A stretch of 11,914 bases of DNA from an uncultured Eubacteriales bacterium (GTDB lineage: Bacteria; Bacillota; Clostridia; Oscillospirales; Oscillospiraceae). The stretch lies in the NCBI GenBank assembly GCA_934567745.1, contig CAKTJM010000053.1, positions 1 through 11,914 of the forward strand, given 5' to 3'. The notes below the pieces were generated by a model. It saw only the letters and a list, made by a program, of their open reading frames with translations. It was not told where the DNA came from and ran no database searches. Shown piece by piece: positions 1 to 5,566 of the stretch (the first letter of the stretch is position 1; each line of letters opens with the position of its first letter). The position numbers and the translations under genes are program-made.

Positions 1-572
1 ATATAGGGCTGGTAGACCTCGACGGGACCTGTGATGTTGATGCTGCCGACGATGCTGTGGGCCATGTCGTAGATGGGGGCGGCATAGCACACCAAAGGAT
101 GGTAGACCTTGAGGAAATGCTCTGGCCCCCAGACCATGACCGGCCCAGCCATGGCGAGCGAGGTGCCGATACCATTGGTGCCGACCGAGGCCTCAGAGAA
201 GTCGCAGCCGTTGTTCATCTGGGCCTGCTGGGACAGCTCAAGGAACTCCTGATCCTCGGAGAGGAGGAGGAGCTGGAAGCCGCGCTTGTCGGAGAGCATG
301 ATGCTGTGTCCAGTCTCACGCAGGGAACGGTAGAATTCCAAAAGATAGGGAAAGGCGAGCTGACAAAGCAGCTTGTTCTCATCGAGCACGATCTCGAACG
401 CCTGCTTCGAGAGCGTGGGCGGTTCGGTCGCGAAGGGGTCTGCCTTGCCTTTTGAGCGGCGCCAGGACGCTACGATCTCCGGCCGGACGCCCTCGATGGC
501 GTCCGGGACCGGCTCGGGGCCGGCGACATAGCGCTCCCAGGCGGCGTATATCGTTGCATGATCGAGATCCAC
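1..572 (-). CDS. AcoR/DhaR-type sigma-54-dependent regulator, N-terminal part (cut by window edge)
   Basis: Only the first 190 residues are inside the window; the gene continues past base 1. The visible part matches the N-terminal effector region of AcoR/DhaR-family enhancer-binding proteins: the early ASWRRS motif (residues 35-40), a GAF-like domain (about 55-185), the EASVGTNGIGTSLA stretch (127-140) and the EHF...LVCYAAPIYD stretch (151-169). In this family the domain senses a small metabolite and controls a central AAA+ ATPase that contacts sigma-54 RNA polymerase; those parts lie outside the window and are not confirmed. The start chosen is GTG at 572, preceded by GGAGGAGG with 8 bases spacing. 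No in-frame ATG with a better site is seen. The gene is divergent from the ThDP-enzyme operon, the classic arrangement for a local activator, so I infer it controls that operon and possibly itself. Family call is firm; inducer unknown. Confidence 0.85.
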   Translation of the reverse strand, partial: MDLDHATIYAAWERYVAGPEPVPDAIEGVRPEIVASWRRSKGKADPFATEPPTLSKQAFEIVLDENKLLCQLAFPYLLEFYRSLRETGHSIMLSDKRGFQLLLLSEDQEFLELSQQAQMNNGCDFSEASVGTNGIGTSLAMAGPVMVWGPEHFLKVYHPLVCYAAPIYDMAHSIVGSINITGPVEVYQPY

Positions 573-614
573 GTTCGTTACCTCCTCCCGGGACCATAAT
601 AAAGGGATGGTCAC

Positions 615-653
615 TGATTTTTTCTTATTTTATCACAAAATAAGAAAAAATCA
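615..653. repeat. Perfect 17-bp-arm palindrome (operator or hairpin)
   Basis: TGATTTTTTCTTATTTT (615-631) and its exact reverse complement (637-653) flank a 5-base centre, ATCAC. It covers the proposed regulator promoter, so it could be a binding site for autoregulation. In RNA it would be a weak, AU-only hairpin followed by A or U tracts. It is not behind any gene end, which argues against an ordinary terminator. Confidence 0.8.
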
Positions 654-654
654 A
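627..654 (-). promoter_or_regulatory. Candidate sigma-70 promoter of the AcoR-like regulator
   Basis: On the minus strand TTGATT (654-649) is followed after 16 bases by TAAAAT (632-627). This would start transcription near base 620, giving a leader of roughly 48 bases before the GTG at 572. The whole element lies on the large palindrome at 615-653. AT-rich DNA yields chance promoter-like matches, so confidence is moderate. Confidence 0.45.
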
Positions 655-683
655 GAAAAACTCAAAAGAAGAAAAATCTGATC

Positions 684-711
684 GCGATCGTTTCTAAGGG
701 AAGTCGATCGC
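684..711. repeat. Inverted repeat GCGATCG-N14-CGATCGC
   Basis: Seven-base arms at 684-690 and 705-711 are exact reverse complements, with a 14-base spacer. Arm centres are 21 bases apart, two helical turns, fitting a dimeric regulator on one DNA face. It lies about 180 bases upstream of the operon's sigma-70 promoter, a usual distance for an enhancer-type site of an AcoR-like activator. The binding role is inferred. Confidence 0.5.
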
Positions 712-888
712 CTCAGCGTATGAAAGTGGTGCTTTTGAGTGTATGATGTCTTATTTCAGCAGGAAAACGTTACGACGCAGGATTTTTTAGGTGAGAAATC
801 ATTTTTCCCGAGAATATCGCAAAATGGGCCGAATCAACAAATTATCGGCAGAGGAATTGTACAAATAAGAAAAAATGGAGAATACGGC

Positions 889-917
889 TTGACAAATTCC
901 CGGAATGATCGTAATAT
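889..917 (+). promoter_or_regulatory. Strong sigma-70 promoter of the ThDP-enzyme operon
   Basis: A perfect -35 TTGACA (889-894) is followed after exactly 17 bases by TAATAT (912-917), one base from the consensus -10. Transcription would start near 924, leaving a leader of about 185 bases. The spacer contains ATTCCCGGAAT (896-906), an inverted repeat with 5-base arms around a central C. Such a palindrome between -35 and -10 is a typical place for a repressor or MerR-like site. Confidence 0.75.
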
Positions 918-1111
918 GGCATAAACCGATGGGAAACTGAGAGTAAAACGAGAAAATGAATGAAAAAGATCTCCCACATCGACGGATAAACGTCTCTCTT
1001 CGTGAGAATGGTGTGACAGACTCTCCCCCTTCGCTCAGGATCCGGTATAGATGACCTGTCGTCATTTATATAGATCATTCCAATGAGTAATACACATTAA
1101 GGAGGAAAACC

Positions 1112-2926
1112 ATGATCTACAAAGCTGACAAGCTCACGAGGATGAAGGGAGCCGACATCATCGCTGAGTACATGCTGAAGGAGAAGATCCCGTACATGAT
1201 CGGTTACGCCGGACACGGTGCCATCGGCATGCTGGACTCCTTCTACGACAAGCAGGACGACGTCAAGATCGTCTGGCCGCGCATCGAGACCGCTTGCGGC
1301 TTCATGGCGGACGCTTACTTCCGCGTTACCAAGAAGCCTCTGCCCGTCTACGTGTCCACCGGCCCGGGCCCCGCGCTGTCCACCTGCGCCGTCGCCAACG
1401 CCTTCTATGATTCGTCCGCCTTCCTGCAGCTGACCGGCCAAGCTCCTACGAGCCAGTTCGACACCGGCGCGCTCCAGGAGCAGTACCGCTATCATCAGGC
1501 GGACTTCTCCACCGCGATCCAGCCCTACGTCAAGCAGAGCTATCAGGCGGTGAATGCGGAGCAGCTCTCCGCCTTCCTGCCCAAGGCGTTCAAGCAGATG
1601 AAGACCGGCCGTCCCGGTCCCGTCCACATCGAGGTCCCTTATGATGTGTACCTGATGGAGGCTGACACTGTCGTCGCCGATCCCATCGACTGGTCCGACT
1701 CCATCGCTTGGCGTACCGGCGCGGAGGAGAAGGTTATCGGCTCCATACTGCAGAAGCTGAAGGAGGCCGAGCGGCCCCTGATCCTGGCTGGCGGCGGTGT
1801 CAACCACTCCTCCGCTCAGGAGCAGCTGCGCATCTTCGCCGAGCAGATGGACATCCCCGTCATCACGTCCCTGATGGGCAAGTCCTCCCTGCCGGAGACC
1901 CATCCGCTGTGCCTGGGCGTCAATGGCACCTGGGGCCATTATCCCGCTGTCGAGGCTGCCCGCAACGCCGACCTGATCCTTGCTCTCGGCTGCCGCTTCA
2001 ATGACCTGCACACCGCCACCTGGCAGCCCGGTTTCGCCTACAACTTCCCCGTCACCAAGCTGATCCAGGTCGACATCGATCCCACCGAGATCGCCCGCAA
2101 CTATCCTGTCGACGTGGGCGTGGTCGGCGACATCCGTACCGTGCTCAACCAGCTGATCGACATGGCCAAGGCCAAGCAGGTCAAGGGCGACTACACCGTG
2201 TGGCATCGTGAGATCGCCGGCTTCCGCAAGGAGTGGACCGACTTCGTCACCCCGTTCCACACCAGTGACGCCGATCCCATCGATCCCCGCCGCCTGATCA
2301 CCGATATCCGCAAGGTCGCTCCGAAGGACGCCATCATGTTCTCCGACGTCGGCAACAACCAGCCCTGGGTCGAGCAGTACTGGACCACCGAGGTTCCCAA
2401 CACCCACTTCACCGCCGGTGGCTTCGCGGCCATGGGCTTCGGTGTGGTCGGCGTCCTGGGCGCCAAGCTGGCCAAGCCTGAGACCACCTGCATCAACGTC
2501 TGCGGCGACGGCGGCTTCCTGATGATGCCGCATGCTGTGGCGACTGCCGTCCAGTATAACCTGCCCTGCGTCTGGGTCATCATGAACAACTACTGCATCG
2601 GCGCCATCCGCGATCTGCAGAAGTTCTACTATGGCGGCCGTGAGATCGGCACCAGCTTCCAGAAGTTCGAAGGCCGCAACTATCGCGACGGCGAGCTGTG
2701 GAACCCCGATTTCGCCGCCATGGCCCGCTCCATGGGCGGCCAGGGTATGACCGTCACCAAGCCCGGCGACATCGCCTCTGCGGTCGAGACCGCCATCCAG
2801 TCCGGCAAGCCGACCGTCATCGACGTCAAGATCGACCGTGACATCAGCGTGCCCATGACCACCTCCTGGCAGATGCCGCCCATCCCGCCCGCGCTGCCTA
2901 CCTTCGGCAAGATCAAGGTCCGCTGA
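1112..2926 (+). CDS. Acetolactate-synthase-like ThDP-dependent enzyme
   Basis: A 604-residue member of the acetolactate synthase / pyruvate oxidase / IolD superfamily of thiamine-diphosphate enzymes, which cleave or form C-C bonds next to a keto group, often after decarboxylation. Three domains are visible: an N-terminal pyrimidine-binding domain (about 10-175) with the cofactor-activating glutamate E59 in RIETACGFMADAY and ending in GRPGPVHIEVPYDV; a central domain (about 205-350) with LILAGGG and LALGCRFND; and a C-terminal pyrophosphate domain with the metal-binding GDG (465-467) to NN (492-493) motif. All key residues are present, so it should be active. Start is ATG with AAGGAGG (1099-1105) 6 bases upstream. 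It leads the operon. True acetolactate synthase is less likely because no regulatory small subunit or branched-chain gene is nearby; an acyloin, dione or 2-oxo acid substrate is possible. The family is certain, the exact reaction unknown. Confidence 0.85.
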   Translation: MIYKADKLTRMKGADIIAEYMLKEKIPYMIGYAGHGAIGMLDSFYDKQDDVKIVWPRIETACGFMADAYFRVTKKPLPVYVSTGPGPALSTCAVANAFYDSSAFLQLTGQAPTSQFDTGALQEQYRYHQADFSTAIQPYVKQSYQAVNAEQLSAFLPKAFKQMKTGRPGPVHIEVPYDVYLMEADTVVADPIDWSDSIAWRTGAEEKVIGSILQKLKEAERPLILAGGGVNHSSAQEQLRIFAEQMDIPVITSLMGKSSLPETHPLCLGVNGTWGHYPAVEAARNADLILALGCRFNDLHTATWQPGFAYNFPVTKLIQVDIDPTEIARNYPVDVGVVGDIRTVLNQLIDMAKAKQVKGDYTVWHREIAGFRKEWTDFVTPFHTSDADPIDPRRLITDIRKVAPKDAIMFSDVGNNQPWVEQYWTTEVPNTHFTAGGFAAMGFGVVGVLGAKLAKPETTCINVCGDGGFLMMPHAVATAVQYNLPCVWVIMNNYCIGAIRDLQKFYYGGREIGTSFQKFEGRNYRDGELWNPDFAAMARSMGGQGMTVTKPGDIASAVETAIQSGKPTVIDVKIDRDISVPMTTSWQMPPIPPALPTFGKIKVR

Positions 2927-3005
2927 GATCCTGCCCGATGCCCCGCGCCGATCCCATTTCCCGTCACGGCGAGGCCCGTGCCGGAGACACAGAACGGAGG
3001 AGCCT

Positions 3006-3755
3006 ATGCGATACGATGAGACGAAGGAGACGCTGCTGCGGCAGAGGATCACACAGGAGGACATGCCCGTCTGTCTGGCCATCCTGGAGGCCGCGGTCAT
3101 GTCTGCGCGGATGGAGCACGCCGTCCCGCCCGACCTCATGGAGATGATCTCCGCCTTTTACGGCGGAGGGAACGTGCAGGCCGTCCTGTATGACCTGGAG
3201 CGGCTGGAGATCCTCGTCGAGGGTATGCCGCGGCTCGCTCCTGACTGTGTCCGGCCCGTCTCCGCGCTGCTCGCCGACCTGATTGGCAGCATGGAACTGG
3301 ACGGCCGCACCGTATTCGTGTTCCTGGAGGAGCTGACCGCCTACATCACCGGGAAGGAGCCGGGGATCGAGGTGGGCGTGTCGGAGCTCCCGGGCGCCGT
3401 GGCGCTCACGTGGGAGGAGAAACAGTACGAGCTGCTGCCGGCATTTTCGCCCTTCTTCATGCCGGTGGCGGCGGACTGGGCCTCCGAGGCGGAGCGGTAT
3501 CTCTATGCGATCGGTCCCTTCGCGGGCCAGCACTGGGAGAAGCTCTACCCCTACTACGAGCACCCGGAGTTCCGGGACTACCTCGCGCTCTACGATCCCT
3601 GGGGCCAACGGAAGATGAACATCAGCAACGGGCATCTGTCCGCCTTCCTGGACTGGTTCGTTCGGGATCGGTCCGGGCGGCGGTTCTACGTGGAGCCTTC
3701 GTTCACAGAGGCGATCCACGACCTGGGCCTCCTGCGCTACGACGATGAATCGTGA
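3006..3755 (+). CDS. Unrecognised soluble protein of the ThDP operon
   Basis: I do not recognise this 249-residue protein. It has no signal peptide or membrane segment and looks like a cytosolic helical protein with many acidic and aromatic residues. The N-terminal half (about 1-95) is leucine/methionine-rich and helical; the C-terminal half (about 125-249) is dense in W, Y and F, with runs such as FSPFFMPVAADWASE and HWEKLYPYYEHPEF. No cysteine pair, metal-binding cluster or nucleotide loop stands out. Start is ATG with CGGAGGAG 5-6 bases upstream. It lies 79 bases after the ThDP gene and shares its orientation and codon style, so it is probably cotranscribed. It could be an enzyme subunit, chaperone or lyase of the same pathway; nothing in the sequence decides this. 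Confidence 0.8.
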   Translation: MRYDETKETLLRQRITQEDMPVCLAILEAAVMSARMEHAVPPDLMEMISAFYGGGNVQAVLYDLERLEILVEGMPRLAPDCVRPVSALLADLIGSMELDGRTVFVFLEELTAYITGKEPGIEVGVSELPGAVALTWEEKQYELLPAFSPFFMPVAADWASEAERYLYAIGPFAGQHWEKLYPYYEHPEFRDYLALYDPWGQRKMNISNGHLSAFLDWFVRDRSGRRFYVEPSFTEAIHDLGLLRYDDES

Positions 3756-3756
3756 G

Positions 3757-3776
3757 CGCAGGGGCCTCCCCCTGCG
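3757..3776 (+). other. GC-rich stem-loop inside the operon
   Basis: CGCAGGGG (3757-3764) pairs perfectly with CCCCTGCG (3769-3776) around a CCTC loop, starting 2 bases after the stop codon of the preceding gene. No T-run follows, so it is not a standard terminator. It may protect mRNA ends or reduce expression of the two downstream genes. The rest of the 174-base gap is C- and T-rich and shows no clear promoter. Confidence 0.5.
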
Positions 3777-3929
3777 AGAACGACCGCATCATAGTCTTAC
3801 CTCATTCCCTATATGCCCCCCCTATCTTACTCATCACTCATACGGATCGACCCATCCCCCTGTCCCATACGAGAGAAAAGAGCGGCAGTCCTGCCGCGAC
3901 AACAACAGAAAGGAGGCTGCGCTGACCCA

Positions 3930-4637
3930 ATGTCCAACGAAGTATTGCTGATCGGGACCCTAGTGTTCTACTTCGCGTTCATGCTCGTGGCATACAAGCT
4001 GTTCGGCCGCGCAGGCCTGTACGGCTTCACCATCTTTGCAACGATCGTCGGTAACGTGGAGGTCCTCTCCCTGGTCCATGCCTTCGGCCTGGACCAGACC
4101 CTCGGCAACGTCATTTTCGCGACCACGTACTCTGCGGCCAAGATCCTCACCGAGATGGAGGGCGAAAACGGCGCGAAATACGCCAAGAAGGCGACCTGGC
4201 TGAGCTTCGGCACGACCGGCCTGTTCATGGTCATCACCCAGTCCTGGGCGTGGTACACCCCTGCCGACGGCGGCGGGCTGCAGGCCCTGTTCGCCAACTC
4301 CCCGCGCATCATGCTCTCCAGCCTGGTGGTCTACGCCATCTGCATGTTGGTCCAGATCGCCGTCTACAAGTTCATTTGGGCGCTGCAGCGCAAGAGCGAG
4401 ACCTCTCTGGCCATCGCCGTGCGCTCCGTGATCTCCACGATCATCGTGCAGCTCGTCAACACCATCCTGTTCACCTTGTTCGCCTTCCTTGGTGTCTATG
4501 ACTTCGCCGTCCTGATCGACATCATGTTCGCGAGCTTCGGTATCTTCATCGTGACGTCCGTCTGGGACATGATCATCCAGATCGTCGCGAAGAAGACCTG
4601 CAAAACCAGTAATATCCTATTCAAAGGAGTGGAATGA
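3930..4637 (+). CDS. YhhQ/VUT-family (DUF165) membrane transporter
   Basis: A 235-residue integral membrane protein with about six hydrophobic segments (near residues 5-25, 30-52, 58-72, 90-108, 126-150, 165-220). Spacing and motifs resemble the VUT family (DUF165), whose best-known member YhhQ imports queuosine precursors: an FGLDQTLGNVIFATTY stretch, the SAAKILTEMEG...AKYAKKATW loop, and RSVISTIIVQLVNTILFTL. From memory of the family, acidic residues are usual where this protein has K71 and N177, so it may be a divergent branch carrying another substrate. The start chosen is the ATG at 3930; the AGGAGG at 3911-3916 lies 13 bases upstream, rather far. An earlier in-frame ATG at 3813 would add 39 non-membrane residues and has no good site. 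Its place between metabolic genes suggests it imports the pathway's substrate. Family fairly sure, substrate unknown. Confidence 0.72.
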   Translation: MSNEVLLIGTLVFYFAFMLVAYKLFGRAGLYGFTIFATIVGNVEVLSLVHAFGLDQTLGNVIFATTYSAAKILTEMEGENGAKYAKKATWLSFGTTGLFMVITQSWAWYTPADGGGLQALFANSPRIMLSSLVVYAICMLVQIAVYKFIWALQRKSETSLAIAVRSVISTIIVQLVNTILFTLFAFLGVYDFAVLIDIMFASFGIFIVTSVWDMIIQIVAKKTCKTSNILFKGVE

Positions 4638-4640
4638 TCC

Positions 4641-5291
4641 ATGAAAGTCCTCATCACCGGCACCAGCAATGGCATCGGCAAGAGCACCGCACTGAAGTTC
4701 CTGGCCGAAGGCCATGACGTCATCGGGCTCGACATCGCCGAGGCGACCATCACCGACCCCAAGTACACCCACTACGTCTGCGACGTGGCCCACAAGGACG
4801 AGCTGCCCGACATCGACGGCGTCGAGATCCTCATCAACAACGCCGGCGTGCAGAGCAGCGGCCGCGACATCGAGGTCAACCTCATCGGCCTGATGAACTG
4901 CACGGAGAAGTACGGCATCCAGCCCGCCATCAAGTCCATCGTCCAGACGGCCTCCGTCAGCGCCCACAACGGTGCGGAGTTCCCTGAGTACTGCGCCTCC
5001 AAGGGCGGCGTCCTCGCCTATACCAAGAACGTGGCCCTGCGTGTCGCCCAGTATGGCGCGACCTGCAACAGCGTATCCGCCGGCGGCGTCCTTACCGAGC
5101 TCAATCAGCACATCCTCGATGACAAGGCCCTCTGGGACGCCGTCATGGCGGAGACCCTTATCCCCAAGTGGGCCACACCCGAAGAGATGGCCGACTGGAA
5201 CTACTTCCTGGCCGTCATCAACAAGAGCATGACCGCGCAGGACGTCCTCATCGACAACGGCGAGATCTCGAAGGCGAATTTCGTCTGGTGA
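4641..5291 (+). CDS. Short-chain dehydrogenase/reductase (SDR), probably NAD-linked
   Basis: A 216-residue classical SDR, a little shorter than the usual 240-260. It shows the Rossmann glycine motif TGTSNGIG (6-13), an aspartate after the second strand (D31, which favours NAD over NADP), NNAG (66-69), N80, catalytic S105 and the YxxxK pair Y117/K121. It should oxidise an alcohol or reduce a carbonyl. The usual PG after the active site is AGG here (147-149). AAGGAG (4624-4629) lies 11 bases before the ATG, inside the end of the upstream transporter gene; the genes are only 3 bases apart, so they are translationally coupled. Following the ThDP enzyme, a sensible role is handling an acyloin, aldehyde or dione product. 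Many SDRs are mis-annotated as FabG; no fatty-acid genes are near, so I do not use that name. Confidence 0.85.
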   Translation: MKVLITGTSNGIGKSTALKFLAEGHDVIGLDIAEATITDPKYTHYVCDVAHKDELPDIDGVEILINNAGVQSSGRDIEVNLIGLMNCTEKYGIQPAIKSIVQTASVSAHNGAEFPEYCASKGGVLAYTKNVALRVAQYGATCNSVSAGGVLTELNQHILDDKALWDAVMAETLIPKWATPEEMADWNYFLAVINKSMTAQDVLIDNGEISKANFVW

Positions 5292-5388
5292 TCCCCTTCC
5301 ATCCTTCCCAACGTCTTTTATCCATAACAAAGCCCTTCCTTACTCCAATATTTGCTTCTTCCTTGTCTATCAGTGCGCAACATACCCC

Positions 5389-5444
5389 ATGAACGATGAA
5401 GGACCTGCTGCGGGACAGCAGCCGCAGCAGGTCCGATGAACGAT
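5389..5444 (+). repeat. Direct repeat ATGAACGAT flanking a 13-bp stem-loop
   Basis: ATGAACGAT occurs at 5389-5397 and 5436-5444. Between the copies, GGACCTGCTGCGG (5401-5413) pairs perfectly with CCGCAGCAGGTCC (5422-5434) around an 8-base loop. No T-run follows the stem. It could be the first part of a tandem terminator of the SDR operon, or a leader structure for the permease. The preceding bases 5292-5388 are pyrimidine-rich and show nothing else. Confidence 0.6.
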
Positions 5445-5453
5445 CGTCCCCCA

Positions 5454-5496
5454 GGAAGGCCCCTGACCGTAGGGCTCAGACGGTCAGGGGCTTTCC
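5454..5496 (+). terminator. Terminator-like hairpin before the permease gene
   Basis: The 17-base arms 5454-5470 and 5480-5496 pair with a single G-U wobble around a 9-base loop, with core CCCCTGACCGT / ACGGTCAGGGG. The tail is only CTTTCC, so termination may be moderate. It lies about 160 bases after the SDR stop codon and 70 bases before the permease start, so it may end the upstream operon or attenuate the permease. Confidence 0.55.
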
Positions 5497-5566
5497 ACTA
5501 CTCCCCGCGGAGCGCCGTCGTCGGCGGACGCCCGCCCGGCGGCCTTCCGTGCCATTGGAGGTCCCC

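Larger units (their letters stand above)
573..1111. other. 539-base AT-rich divergent intergenic control region
   Basis: This stretch holds no convincing gene and is much more AT-rich than the genes on either side. In order from the left it contains the regulator's ribosome binding site, a long palindrome on the probable regulator promoter, a GCGATCG inverted repeat, a weak sigma-54-like site near 846-860, a strong sigma-70 promoter at 889-917, an untranslated leader of about 185 bases, and the ribosome binding site of the ThDP-enzyme gene. A 32-codon ORF (956-1054) sits in the leader but has only a poor ribosome binding site. Confidence 0.85.

Noticed and set aside
698..711. Second GG-N10-GC sigma-54-like match
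   Set aside because: Only the GG and GC dinucleotides match; the surrounding bases do not, and it would imply a leader of nearly 400 bases.
930..1060. TPP riboswitch in the leader of the ThDP-enzyme gene, suggested by a CTGAGA motif near 936-941
   Set aside because: The downstream conserved half of the TPP aptamer (CCTGATC..GGATAATGCCAGCG type) is absent and the helices cannot be drawn.
1097..3139. 680-codon open frame on the minus strand
   Set aside because: It lies antisense to the ThDP-enzyme gene, is low-complexity G/D/V/L-rich, has no motif or ribosome binding site, and is a GC-rich codon shadow.
3813..3929. 39-residue extension of the VUT transporter
   Set aside because: No ribosome binding site precedes it and its residues do not resemble the family; the ATG at 3930 directly precedes the first membrane helix.
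5396..5566. 57-residue N-terminal extension of the NCS2 permease
   Set aside because: It would be translated through two strong stem-loops, is arginine/proline-rich with no family similarity, and a good ribosome binding site precedes the ATG at 5567.
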